Source of the DNA: Saccharicrinis sp963663905
GTDB taxonomy: Bacteria; Bacteroidota; Bacteroidia; Bacteroidales; Marinilabiliaceae
NCBI GenBank assembly: GCA_963663905.2
Contig: OY760657.1
Coordinates: 1,116,001-1,180,000, forward strand
Reading direction: 5' to 3'
DNA: 64,000 nt
Shown here piece after piece: positions 46,815 to 55,466 of this stretch. A program made the position numbers and the translations under genes. How positions within the stretch are numbered: position 1 is the stretch's first letter; the number at the start of each line of letters is the position of its first letter. The notes under the pieces are model-generated. The model was not told the origin of the DNA, did not search any database, and worked only from the letters and a program-made list of their open reading frames with translations.

Positions 46815-47351
46815 ATGGAACTAAATATTATTGAAAAGAAGAAGAAGCATTTTTTAAATGATTGGAATAAAATAACTGTTTATGATACTAATAAACTATT
46901 TCTAGCAATGTTTATATCAGTGTTTATACCATTACCTATGTTTATTTATGTTTCTGTTATTGTTTGTATTGTAGTTTATTATATATCCTATTATTTCTTC
47001 CATAACTATAAGATAATAGGAACAATTAGAATTGAAGATAAAAAGATCATTGTTAATACAAATATAGAAGATAAAGAGATTTACTTTGATTCACTGGAAG
47101 GTTTTATAATGACATATAAAACATGGACAAAAAGAATGATCAATAAAAATAAGCAAACAGATTTTAATTGGATTTATATTAAAACAAGAGATTACTCTTT
47201 AAAGCTAAATTATGTTTTTACTTCCAATTCAAACTTTTATGATTGTTTAGACTTAATTGAAGAAAAACAAAAAGAAAATGAAGTACTAAAAATATTCAAT
47301 CTAGCTAATGTGGAGATTGATGATCTGATAAATTTGAAAAACAAAATATAA
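46815..47351 (+). CDS. Hypothetical membrane-anchored protein
   Basis: A 178-residue protein of unknown family. Two adjacent transmembrane helices lie at about 27-65 (LFLAMFISVFIPLPMFIYVSVIVCIVVYYISYYFF), followed by a cytosolic beta-rich domain (IGTIRIEDKKIIVNTNIEDKEIYFDSLEGFIMTYKTW ... LKLNYVF), a layout like small PH-like (YcxB/bacterial PH) membrane proteins. A helical tail ends the protein. No neighbour indicates its role. Confidence 0.55.
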   Translation: MELNIIEKKKKHFLNDWNKITVYDTNKLFLAMFISVFIPLPMFIYVSVIVCIVVYYISYYFFHNYKIIGTIRIEDKKIIVNTNIEDKEIYFDSLEGFIMTYKTWTKRMINKNKQTDFNWIYIKTRDYSLKLNYVFTSNSNFYDCLDLIEEKQKENEVLKIFNLANVEIDDLINLKNKI

Positions 47352-47508
47352 AACAGGATAATATCATTTATTAGTCTTTTGTTTGAGATTTGCGTTTCAA
47401 CTACCCCTAAAAAAACGACTATAGAAATACAATCGTCCATTATATAATATTCCATATTGAATAATCAACTGTATAAACATCTGCAATATTTAAGTAACAG
47501 ATATATAA

Positions 47509-48039
47509 ATGGATATAACAATAAGAAAAGAAAATCCAGAGGACTATATAGCTGTCTTTGACTTAATTAAAAAGGCTTTTGAATTAGAGAGAATCTCTGA
47601 TCATAAGGAGCACCTTTTAGTGGAACGATTACGAAACTCAAAAGCCTTTATTCCTGAACTTTCAATCGTAGCTGAAACAAAAGGCAAAATAGTTGGGCAC
47701 ATTTTGCTAACTAAACTAAAAATTAAAAATGATCAAAGTGAATTTGACTCATTAGCACTTGCACCAGTTTCAGTACTGCCCGAATATCAAAATAAAGGAA
47801 TTGGAGGTAGGCTGATAACCAAAGCGCATAACAAAGCAAAAGCATTAGGATATAAATCAATTGTTTTGCTCGGACATGAAAATTATTATCCCAGGTTTGG
47901 ATATAAACGAGCCGATAACTATGGAATATAATTGCCATTTGATGTTCCTAAAGAAAACTGTATGGTTATAGAATTGGTTGAAGGTAGGTTAAAAGAAGTA
48001 AAGGGCAAAGTTGAATACCCAAAAGAATTTAATGAATAG
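47509..48039 (+). pseudogene. GNAT-family N-acetyltransferase interrupted by an in-frame ochre codon
   Basis: The first 140 codons encode a typical GNAT: ITIRKENPEDYIAVFDLIKKAF, VAETKGKIVGHILLTKL, and the acetyl-CoA loop LPEYQNKGIGGRLITKAH, then VLLGHENYYPRFGYKRADNYGI. A TAA at 47929-47931 then stops translation, but the same frame continues for 35 codons as LPFDVPKENCMVIELVEGRLKEVKGKVEYPKEFNE, the usual C-terminus of this GNAT subgroup. A single-codon nonsense change therefore removed the last strands. The truncated product keeps the cofactor site and might fold. A sequencing error is the alternative. Confidence 0.8.
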
Positions 48040-48406
48040 TGCGAATCAAGAGTTGAAAAAAGAATAAAACAGAGGCGCAGAAACACTTAGTATATCTTAT
48101 ATAATTTACTTATATAAATTGCTCAAATTTGAATAAGAGAAATGATCAAACCCATTATTATCTGGTTACAAAGAGTTCACAGAGGTAAATCCTTGCAGAT
48201 TAAATGAATTTTGTAACAAAAAAACTCAGTGTCTCAGTTTCTTAGTGTTCATTTTTAACTCTTGGTTGACATGAATAATAAATAAAACACCTTAATAATA
48301 CTATTGTTAATTGCAATATAGATGAGGCTACAAGTGCTATCAATATGAAACTTTGGTGTCAGAAATAAATTAAATTTTACACCTTTATTGTTAAAGATTC
48401 TTACAA
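48040..48406. other. Non-coding stretch
   Basis: About 370 bases without gene, repeat or hairpin that I recognise. Confidence 0.4.
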
Positions 48407-48886
48407 ATGAGGAAAATGAAATTGATGTTTCGAGTAATAGTATTTATTTTAAATACTGTTTTTATTAGCATTGCTTGTTCTGGTTTATTGATATTTGTAA
48501 TAGATAAAACTTTAAAATCTAATGGACTTGGTTTTGTTCAGGTCAATCTTTGGGATTTTAGTTTAATGTTTTATGCTACATTAATTTTCTTCCCCTTATC
48601 TTTTATTCTTCAGAAATACCTAAAACAAATTAAAAAGCTGCCAGTATATTTAATATGGTTTGTTTTTCCTTTGTTATATGTATGTTTTTATCTATTGAGT
48701 TTATACCTGGGAGTAGTATATCAACTAAGTGTAATGGGAATATCTAAAGAACAAGGATTAATGGATTATCCAGTTACTGTAAATATGAATTTTATCCTTT
48801 TGAGTTACTTTCTTGTTACAAGTATTGTTCTTGCTGTTATAAGTGAAGTTATATGGGTAAAGCTATTATTAAAAAAGTTAAGATAG
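48407..48886 (+). CDS. Hypothetical four-helix membrane protein
   Basis: A 159-residue integral membrane protein with four predicted helices: VIVFILNTVFISIACSGLLIFVI, LMFYATLIFFPLSFIL, LIWFVFPLLYVCFYLLSLYLGVV and FILLSYFLVTSIVLAVISEVIW, with positively charged ends on the cytosolic side. No family recognised. It has no operon partner. Confidence 0.6.
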   Translation: MRKMKLMFRVIVFILNTVFISIACSGLLIFVIDKTLKSNGLGFVQVNLWDFSLMFYATLIFFPLSFILQKYLKQIKKLPVYLIWFVFPLLYVCFYLLSLYLGVVYQLSVMGISKEQGLMDYPVTVNMNFILLSYFLVTSIVLAVISEVIWVKLLLKKLR

Positions 48887-49072
48887 TATATTTAATGTCT
48901 GTCTGTCTTAAATAAATAAAAAATTCCTATTCATTAACAGGGTATAGTTTGGCATCAGCCAGTAAAGTAACAAGTTTCGCACAGTTTTAAATTAAGCTTA
49001 TTAATTTTACCAAATCACAAAAACACAATTAGGCAAATATTGTCTCTTTTTAAATCAGCTTAATCAGTAATT

Positions 49073-49522
49073 ATGAATAATAAAACTATAAAAAAAATAG
49101 AGTTAGATAAGTTTGATAACAGAACAGGACTGGAAATAGGACTGGCAATTGTGAATATAGCTAAAGAGCGAAATCAAAATGTCGCAGTTCAGATAGAGAG
49201 GTTAAACCATACTATTTTCTTATACATTGATGATAACCTGCCTGCAGATAAACATAATTGGTTAAGACGAAAAGCAAATGTAGCCAAACACTTTGAAGAA
49301 AGTTCATTAAGTGTAAAGAACGATCTTATAAATGGTAATATGTCTTTGGAGAAGACTTTTGGATTGAATTCAGACGATTATCTTGCAAAAGGAGGTTCAA
49401 TTCCACTTTTTGTTAAAGATGCCGGTATGATTGCGGTGGTAACCGTCTCCGGACTTCATGATGAAGACGATCATAATGTTATAATTGAGGCTCTTAAGGA
49501 AGATAATTTTAGCTTTTGTTAA
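49073..49522 (+). CDS. UPF0303/HbpS-like (heme-degrading domain) protein
   Basis: A 149-residue cytosolic protein matching the UPF0303 group of the GlcG/HbpS superfamily: GLEIGLAIVNIAKERNQNVAVQIERLNHTIFLYIDDNLPADKHNWLRRKANVAKHFEESS, then GSIPLFVKDAGMIAVVTVSGLHDEDDHNVIIEAL. Proteins of this fold bind heme or small ligands; the group is sometimes annotated as heme-degrading, but the function of UPF0303 members is not firmly established. Full length for the family. Confidence 0.8.
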   Translation: MNNKTIKKIELDKFDNRTGLEIGLAIVNIAKERNQNVAVQIERLNHTIFLYIDDNLPADKHNWLRRKANVAKHFEESSLSVKNDLINGNMSLEKTFGLNSDDYLAKGGSIPLFVKDAGMIAVVTVSGLHDEDDHNVIIEALKEDNFSFC

Positions 49523-49645
49523 GCAAAACTGATATAATCATCGTTCATAATAAAAGGGGGACTTAAAGTCCTGAAATTGTTGGATCTGTAAGTGCCCCGA
49601 AATGTATAAAAATGCCTGTTTTATGTTTTATAAAAAGAGTTGGTA

Positions 49646-50845
49646 TTACAACTCCCCGGTATTGGCTTTTTTAAAGTAGGTTAACAGACTGTTGGGAGAC
49701 AGCATACCTGAATTATTCAGCTTGCGTACTTTTACAAATTTTGTAATAATTTCAACAATAGGTACAGTATCTGAGTTTCCTTTAATACTAATACAGCCAT
49801 TTGATATCAGTGCTTGTATTTTTTTTACAAACTCTTTAGGATTTTGTGTCCATTCAATAAACTTATCGCATCGGTTGGTTTTCTTTGTCTCCTTTTGATA
49901 ATTAGTCAGTATGTTGCGGATAAAATGAAATTGTTTATGCGTATCCGGGTTGTAATATTTATTTTTCTTAGCAATCTTGCTTAATGATTTGATTTGGAAT
50001 TTGATATCCTTCAACTCATGGTTAATATTAAAATCATATTTACTTTTTAATGAATCAATACAATGGATATAATTTTGAGTCAAAGATGGCCTGGGATTTA
50101 CTATTAAAGAGTCAATAAGCATCTGTTTTAATACTGGCCAGGTTTCCGGGGAAAGTTTACCATCTAACTTCGATAGTTGTTTATATTGTTGATTAATGGA
50201 TCTTAATATAACAGTTTTATATTCTTCTTCCTCCAGATTGGCTAATGGTGCATTAAAGGAGTTCAGTATATTTTGAACAGGAGCAACAATTTCCTGAGTT
50301 ATTTTTGAACAGGAGGTGTTGTTCTCAAGCTTATTAATTTCATTAATATACGGGCTTTTTTCGCGTTGATGTATTATCAGGTACAACCATTTGCTTTCAT
50401 GTAATTGATTAAAGGTTTCTCTAATCCTTTTGGGGTGACTATTAAATGCAGGCAGCATTTGTGATATCGATAAGTTTTTGCATTTATCAATAAAGCCTTT
50501 AAAAAGATGATTGGCCTTTAAGAGTACTCCGGAAATCATCAAATAAAAATCCAGATCCTGAAGAAATATTTTATTTTCTGTAGCGTTAAGGTTGCCCGGA
50601 ATATTCCAGGGTGTTTGATCTAAACGGCTTTTTATAGAGTGTATATTAGTGATGTACTTGCAAATATTGGTGCATTTTTTTTCTGAAAGAGCCACTTTGT
50701 TTAAATATTTTTCAAGTATACGCTCTATTCGGGTATAAAGATCGTTAATGTTCAGTGAGTCCTTGTTATTAAACAGGTTGTTTTTCCATTTAAAGGATTT
50801 TCTAATAATTATATTGTCGGTTATTGTATGAATAGTGGTAAGCAT
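49646..50845 (-). CDS. RteC-like hypothetical protein
   Basis: A 399-residue protein when started at ATG 50845; the frame extends to a GTG at 50920. It is helical throughout. The last 70 residues (KFIEWTQNPKEFVKKIQALISNGCIS...DTVPIVEIITKFVKVRKLNNSGMLSPNSLLTYFKKA) resemble the C-terminal end of RteC, a regulator of excision and transfer of Bacteroides conjugative elements, where a W...L..LI.AL...G.I pattern precedes an IR.R...R-type tail. If right, it would mark an old mobile element next to the repeats and the defence operon. Similarity is by pattern only; otherwise it is a hypothetical gene. Confidence 0.4.
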   Translation of the reverse strand: MLTTIHTITDNIIIRKSFKWKNNLFNNKDSLNINDLYTRIERILEKYLNKVALSEKKCTNICKYITNIHSIKSRLDQTPWNIPGNLNATENKIFLQDLDFYLMISGVLLKANHLFKGFIDKCKNLSISQMLPAFNSHPKRIRETFNQLHESKWLYLIIHQREKSPYINEINKLENNTSCSKITQEIVAPVQNILNSFNAPLANLEEEEYKTVILRSINQQYKQLSKLDGKLSPETWPVLKQMLIDSLIVNPRPSLTQNYIHCIDSLKSKYDFNINHELKDIKFQIKSLSKIAKKNKYYNPDTHKQFHFIRNILTNYQKETKKTNRCDKFIEWTQNPKEFVKKIQALISNGCISIKGNSDTVPIVEIITKFVKVRKLNNSGMLSPNSLLTYFKKANTGEL

Positions 50846-51008
50846 AGCGGTAAATTTTAGTTGGTTAATTCTTATAATTAATTTAACTAATTGATTCGAA
50901 TATTCAAAATACTTTAACACTCTATAACATTTGAGAAGTTGAGTGATGGATGAGTGCGTAGTGCGTAGTGCAGAGGGAAGAGTGATAAGGGTAAATCTAT
51001 TACTGACA

Positions 51009-51355
51009 CGAAATATTATTTACAAAAGCTACAAATAGTATAACCAATCTTGTTTTGTTTGGCTCACCATCTGATGCAGTTTATCACTCCTCTCAGGAGA
51101 AATTTTATATTACTTAAGAGTTTGTTACTGAAATATGAATAACTGCCTGAAAGGTCAAACCATTTAAGCTCAATGCAAACGAAGTGACGCATTGGGTATT
51201 ATACCATAAAATTATAGCGCCCTGAATGGGCAACTAAAAACTGAACTGTCTGATTAACATGCTGGTTATAACCCCAGGCGTTGCCTGGGTCTGAATCGTC
51301 AGATCAAAGAAATTAACTGAGTTGAGCCTGTAAATTCATTTACAGAAGTAAGATC
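51009..51355. repeat. Long hairpin-rich repeat, copy 1
   Basis: First of three copies of a 290-360-base unit. The order of motifs is a GAAAT-TTATT-TACAAAAG start, GCCTGAAAGGTCA (51145-51157), a diverged AATGC...GCATTGGG hairpin (about 51171-51196), GCCCTGAATGGGC (51219-51231), CCCAGGC-GTT-GCCTGGG (51273-51289) and CTGTAAAT-TC-ATTTACAG (about 51329-51346). No coding capacity. Confidence 0.85.
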
Positions 51356-51388
51356 TGTTGTAACCGATGACTATTTTTATTAAAAATG

Positions 51389-51423
51389 TATTTCTCCTGA
51401 AATATGGATAAAGAGCGAAGGCC
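51389..51423. repeat. Fragment of the long repeat (partial copy)
   Basis: Contains TTTCTCCTGAAATATG followed by GGCCTG a few bases on, as in copies 2 and 3, but the rest of the unit is absent. A GGCCCGGGCC palindrome follows at 51433-51442. Confidence 0.55.
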
Positions 51424-51545
51424 TGTTCAATTGGCCCGGGCCGGTGATGGAGAGACGTAGACGAATGCGGGTGATCTTGGGATGTGTGAAAGGAAAGATT
51501 CGTCAAGGATGTGGGTAGAAGGATAAATTGAACTAGCGTTTTTGG

Positions 51546-51570
51546 TTCTTTTTGGGCGATGCAAAAAGAA
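51546..51570. repeat. Short palindrome TTCTTTTTG...CAAAAAGAA
   Basis: Perfect nine-base arms around a seven-base loop, in non-coding DNA between repeat copies 1 and 2. Hairpins of this kind are common intergenic elements in Bacteroidota. It has no T run after it and is not near a stop codon, so it is not a terminator. Confidence 0.5.
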
Positions 51571-51727
51571 TAAAACGAGTAATTTAAAATAAACCTTTTT
51601 ACTCAGTAGTAATGAGAGTCCTCACACGTTGCTATATTTCATTATCTTTTTATTCAAGCCATTGGACTCTTTGTATAAATAACCAACCTGAAAGTCCGGT
51701 ATCAATTAGCATAGTCTGTAAGGGTTA

Positions 51728-52015
51728 TACTACAAGTATGATAAAGCTACCCTTGTTTTATGGTTTCACCAGCTGATGCTGTTTAGAACCACTCTCAAGA
51801 GACGATAATTTTATTACAATGGAGTTTCTCCTGAAATATGATTAACGGCCTGAAAGGTCAAATCATTTTAGCCCAATGCAAACGAAGTGACGCATTGGGT
51901 AGTATACCATAAAATTATAGCGCCCTGAATGGGCAACTAAAAACTGAACTATCTTTACAGGACGCTGATTAACATGCAGGTTAAAACCCCAGGCGTTGCC
52001 TGGGTCTGAATTGAG
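51728..52015. repeat. Long hairpin-rich repeat, copy 2
   Basis: Nearly identical to copy 3 over about 250 bases. It contains GCCTGAAAGGTCA, the CCCAATGC...GCATTGGG hairpin (51872-51899), GCCCTGAATGGGC and CCCAGGC-GTT-GCCTGGG (about 51988-52004). It ends soon after the GGGTCTGAAT word and lacks the final CTGTAAAT hairpin. Confidence 0.85.
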
Positions 52016-52028
52016 TTTGGCCTTCAGC

Positions 52029-52385
52029 CCGAAATTTTATTCACAAAAGTTACGAGTAGTATAGGCCCCCTTGTTTTATGGATCACCAGCTGATGCCGTT
52101 TATAACCAATCTCAAGAGATGATAATTTTATTACAATGGAGTTTCTCCTGAAATATGATTGACGGCCTGAAAGGTCAAATCATTTTAGCCCAATACAAAC
52201 GAAGTGACGCATTGGGTAGTATACCATAAAATTATAGCGCCCTGAATGGGCAACTAAAAACTGAACTGTCTTTACAGGACGCTGATTAACATGCTGGTTA
52301 AAACCCCAGGCGTTGCCTGGGTCTGAATCGTCAGATCAAAGAAATTAACTGAGTTGAGCCTGTAAATTTATTTACAGGAATAAGA
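52029..52385. repeat. Long hairpin-rich repeat, copy 3
   Basis: The complete unit: start as in copy 1, middle as in copy 2, including ATTTACAG-type final hairpin (CCTGTAAATTTATTTACAGG, about 52359-52378). One change in the first hairpin arm (CCCAATAC) leaves a mismatch in the stem. The remaining DNA between 50921 and 52609 shows no gene. Confidence 0.85.
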
Positions 52386-52405
52386 TGTTTCAGAATGAAA
52401 CAAAA

Positions 52406-52432
52406 AATCCTGTCAATCCTGTTTATCCTGTC
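52406..52432. repeat. Tandem nine-base repeat AATCCTGTC
   Basis: Three units: AATCCTGTC, AATCCTGTT, TATCCTGTC. It is a short minisatellite directly after repeat copy 3; similar words recur in many bacterial genomes. Confidence 0.6.
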
Positions 52433-52609
52433 TGTTTATTTAATGTAGGTAAGAATCAGTAACTTTCAATTAAAACTATTTCTATATCAACGGAAACAGC
52501 TCTTCTTCATCAATCTGGAGGAGTACGGTGAGGTAAGAACCGGGAGGAGATTCTAGACCTATTGAAAGTAAAATAATAAAGTATTAGGAGTTTATTGCAG
52601 TTAGATTGG

Positions 52610-53113
52610 TCATCCCATCCCTAATAAGGTTTGCACCCATGAGGTTGGTTCATGAAAATTTATCAGGTTATGATGAATGTATTGTTTCCTTATTATATTA
52701 CGAGCTAAACATTGATATTCATCTGTCCATACATAATCAATGGCAAATTTTACATTGATGCCGTAGTTTTGCCAGACAATCATATTTTGTTTGTTTTCCC
52801 AATTTTTATCAATGGCCAGAATAATAGAAGTTCTTCTTTTAAGTTTTGAATAGTATTGGGCAAGATGAATATTTCCAATAGGGTATAGGTTATGCATTAT
52901 AATTTTATCAGGTTTTAAGGGACGAACCAATTGTATTAGTGTAGCAGAATTATTATAGTTCTTTCTGTTGTATAAAAAGATGGATTCATTGCCGTAAAAT
53001 TCGGAATTATTTTTCTCGTAAATAACATGAATTTCATGACTATTTAATTGTAACTGTTTGAAACATTGAATAATTTCAGGTTCAATTTTCGGTGTTATAT
53101 ATATTATTTTCAT
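52610..53113 (-). CDS. Short glycosyltransferase-like protein, possibly a fragment
   Basis: A 167-residue frame from ATG 53113 (MKIIYITPKIEPEIIQCFKQL), preferred over the start at 53155 because it begins with the hydrophobic strand typical of the N-terminal Rossmann domain of GT4-type glycosyltransferases. Later segments (HEIHVIYEKN, PLKPDKIIMHNLYPIGNIHLAQYYSKL, RTSIILAIDKNWENK) fit alternating strands and helices of that domain, but the nucleotide-sugar-binding C-terminal domain is missing; full enzymes are about 350-400 residues. It may be a remnant or an unrelated small protein. It lies between the repeats and the DUF6266 gene. Confidence 0.4.
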   Translation of the reverse strand: MKIIYITPKIEPEIIQCFKQLQLNSHEIHVIYEKNNSEFYGNESIFLYNRKNYNNSATLIQLVRPLKPDKIIMHNLYPIGNIHLAQYYSKLKRRTSIILAIDKNWENKQNMIVWQNYGINVKFAIDYVWTDEYQCLARNIIRKQYIHHNLINFHEPTSWVQTLLGMG

Positions 53114-53272
53114 ATGTCTATAGTTGTTTTTAAATTGCCATATGGAACTCGCCAATTTAGTTATTCTCGTGTGTGAGAACTTTTTCTCATGGCTCGTTTC
53201 ATATGATTATAATTTATTTTCATTGGTCAAATAGAACTCTCATGGATTGCGAATCCACGCTAGTTGATATTT

Positions 53273-53299
53273 GAGGGTGTGATATATAACCACACCCTC
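53273..53299. terminator. Hairpin between DUF6266 gene and the upstream-strand neighbour
   Basis: Perfect arms GAGGGTGTG (53273-53281) and CACACCCTC (53291-53299). It lies just past the minus-strand DUF6266 stop codon, but the T run is on the plus-strand side, so terminator function for the minus strand is only probable. Confidence 0.5.
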
Positions 53300-53310
53300 T
53301 GATTTTTATT

Positions 53311-53952
53311 CTATTCCGTTATAATAACTGTTCCTGCGTGAACGCTGTTGCTAACACGGTTTGTATCATCCATAGCGGCAAAGGCTATGTAACAATGTAC
53401 TACTGTTCCCGGAGGAGCATCTGGCAGATACATGCTGGCTGTACCTTCTGAACGTATATTTTCGCAAATGGCATATTCAGGGTAATAGCCTTCAGCAATA
53501 GCAACAAGAATTACCCCATTGTTGGCAAACTTATCGTCATTTGCTGCTCTGTACCTCCAGGTAAAAACAACTTCTTCACCATTAACTTCAACACTTGGTC
53601 TGGTAGCAGCTTTTAATGATCCTACGGCTAGCACTAAATTTTCAAGGTTAACCTTATAATCCGGATATTCGCCTTCAATGGTATATTTCATTAATTCAGA
53701 CATGGCTGCATTATACGGTGACTTTAAGTTATCCTGGTTTTTGAATCCTAATTGTATCACCGGATACAATGGCTGCAAAAACTTTGTAGCAAGTCTGAAT
53801 TTTGCTCTGTGTGCCAATTGTTTTTCGCTGGCTTTGTGATTACTAAAATCGGGTAGTGATTTCATAACAGAAATACCTTTCCATTGACTACCTACTGTGC
53901 TTCCTACTTTTCCTGTGAATCTTCCGTTGATTCCTTTGTTATATGTTCCCAT
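53311..53952 (-). CDS. DUF6266-family protein
   Basis: A 213-residue protein with the DUF6266 start MGTYNKGINGRFTGKVGSTVGSQWKGISVMKSLPDFSN and the following KASEKQLAHRAKFRLATKFLQPLYPVIQLGF. The C-terminal half is beta-rich (VEVNGEEVVFTWRYRA ... VILVAIAEGYYPEYA ... GTVVHCYIAFAAMDD). The family occurs mainly in Bacteroidota, has no known function and no signal peptide here. The N-terminal glycine/basic segment is the most conserved part. No operon partner. Confidence 0.8.
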   Translation of the reverse strand: MGTYNKGINGRFTGKVGSTVGSQWKGISVMKSLPDFSNHKASEKQLAHRAKFRLATKFLQPLYPVIQLGFKNQDNLKSPYNAAMSELMKYTIEGEYPDYKVNLENLVLAVGSLKAATRPSVEVNGEEVVFTWRYRAANDDKFANNGVILVAIAEGYYPEYAICENIRSEGTASMYLPDAPPGTVVHCYIAFAAMDDTNRVSNSVHAGTVIITE

Positions 53953-54189
53953 GACTTTTTGTTTTAGTAAGCTCTGGTATAACTGATCAGGTTGTAACAG
54001 AGCCCGGGTTAAACAAGTATCGGCCGATGTTTTTAATTAATTAGCAATTAGTAATGAGTAATTAGTAATTGTTTTATGCTAAAGTAGTGAGCAGAGAAAT
54101 ACAAAAAAATTACTGTAATTTTACTGTAACTTTTTTTGCTTGTAACTATCAGTAAATGAGGTGTGAAGAATTTTAGGTGAAATCTGTTT

Positions 54190-54490
54190 TGTACCCCAAA
54201 TGTTAAAAAAAGGGCCAATATTCCGGAAAATGGCAAAAAACAAGAAAAATATTCCGCAAAATCACGTTTCTGGCCAAAAATATTCCAGGTTTTGGTGTTT
54301 TTCGGTGTTTTTATGACTTTTCTTTGCTAGGTCTTTGCATTTCTATGCTAATCCTATGCATAACCATTGCTAGTTGTATGCATAGTCAATGCTATTTCGT
54401 TGTATTGTGCTTGTATTGTAGTTGTATTGTCTATGCCTATTCTTTGATTTTTCTATGTATAGGCATTGCTTCTAAGGAAGCAAAGAAAGA
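54190..54490. repeat. Hairpin-rich AT tract with repeated AATATTCC words
   Basis: Three AATATTCC words spaced by about 35 bases occur at about 54217-54287, flanked by GGCCAA and AAAATGGC. A larger inverted repeat, TTTCTTTGCT (54319-54328) with AGCAAAGAAA (54479-54488), encloses nested arms CTATGCATA/TATGCATAG and ATGCCTAT/ATAGGCAT. The 64-codon frame across it is made of repetitive Cys/Ile/Met and is not credible as a gene. It could be a structured RNA, a binding-site array or a decayed repeat. Confidence 0.45.
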
Positions 54491-54706
54491 CCATAAAATA
54501 TGCATGAAAAAAACATAGTCAGTACGACGTCATATCCTAGTCATATCATAGGAGGGGCAAAGGGATGGTAAAAAGGGCTTTTTTGTTAGCTGCCAATTTA
54601 ATAAAAGGAGTGTGAGAGGTATTTTACTTTTTAATGCGCTCAGTTGAATATTTATTTGACATAATTGCTATCTTTATGACTTCTTAAACTAACTACATAT
54701 TTACCA

Positions 54707-54934
54707 ATGCCAGATAACCAAATATTAAAAATAAGTGATTTAAATATCACTCCAAAAATTGTAAGCGTAAAAAAAAATAGGATTAATAGCTCTATTATTA
54801 TCTCAAGCTTACTATTATTCATGCTCAGGAAAAAAGGACAGAAAGTGGTTTTATTTAGTGAAGAATTACTATGGGGGAATGCTAAAAACCATGATTTGAT
54901 TCATAGGGTGCTGATTTTAAGTATTTACATGTAA
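54707..54934 (+). CDS. Small hypothetical ORF, doubtful
   Basis: A 75-codon frame starting at ATG (MPDNQILKISDLNITPKIVSVKKNRINSSIIISSLLLFMLRKKGQ). It is basic, with one weak hydrophobic stretch, and has no family I recognise. It lies 110 bases ahead of the vsr gene on the same strand. It may be a real small protein, a fragment, or chance. Confidence 0.25.
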   Translation: MPDNQILKISDLNITPKIVSVKKNRINSSIIISSLLLFMLRKKGQKVVLFSEELLWGNAKNHDLIHRVLILSIYM

Positions 54935-55043
54935 AATAAATCGTTGAAAAATTAATACTATATATAGTAGTCAGTTTTTCCTCATTGAGTTACTAGCAAT
55001 ATTAATACAAGAAATGGGAGTTTATTTATAGCATTCAAGAACA

Positions 55044-55466
55044 ATGACAGATGTCCACGACAAAAATACCAGAAGTTATAATATGAGTATGATTAAAGGC
55101 AGAGATACAAAGCCTGAGATACTTGTTAGAAAATTTCTTCACGGTAATGGCTTACGATATTCCTTATATAATAAGAATCTCCCAGGTAAGCCTGATTTAT
55201 GTTTAAAAAAATACAGAACTGTAGTTTTTGTAAACGGTTGTTTTTGGCACGGTCATGAAGGATGTAAGTATTTTAAGCTACCAAAGACTAGAACAGAATG
55301 GTGGCTTAATAAAATTAATGGTACAAAAGAACGAGATCAGTTGAATTTAGATAGTTTATTAAATCTTGGCTGGAAAGTAATAACAGTTTGGGAGTGTGAA
55401 TTAAAAACAAATCCAGTAGAAAGGTTAAATAAATTATTAAATGAAATAAAGTATATAAATGAGTAA
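55044..55466 (+). CDS. vsr: Very short patch repair endonuclease Vsr
   Basis: A 140-residue endonuclease that nicks DNA 5' of T:G mismatches created by deamination of 5-methylcytosine. Full length for the family. Key residues sit in the positions known from E. coli Vsr: catalytic Asp51 (GKPDLCL), and the zinc/active-site block VFVNGCFWHGHEGC with Cys66, His69, His71 and Cys74, then Cys118 (TVWECEL). The N-terminal MSMIKGRDTKPEILVRKFLHGNGLRY is also typical. Its end overlaps the methyltransferase gene by eight bases, showing that it belongs to the same operon and protects the methylated sites from mutation. Confidence 0.95.
   Translation: MTDVHDKNTRSYNMSMIKGRDTKPEILVRKFLHGNGLRYSLYNKNLPGKPDLCLKKYRTVVFVNGCFWHGHEGCKYFKLPKTRTEWWLNKINGTKERDQLNLDSLLNLGWKVITVWECELKTNPVERLNKLLNEIKYINE

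Noticed and set aside
47509..47931. Complete short GNAT gene
   Set aside because: The same frame continues past the TAA with the family's conserved C-terminus, so the short frame is better read as truncated.
50921..52609. CRISPR array, considered because of repeated units
   Set aside because: Only three copies, each about 300 bases, with irregular spacing and no short uniform repeats or cas genes.
54324..54518. 64-codon plus-strand frame rich in Cys, Ile and Met
   Set aside because: It arises from TATTGT/TATGC repeats in a hairpin-rich tract and shows no protein-like pattern.
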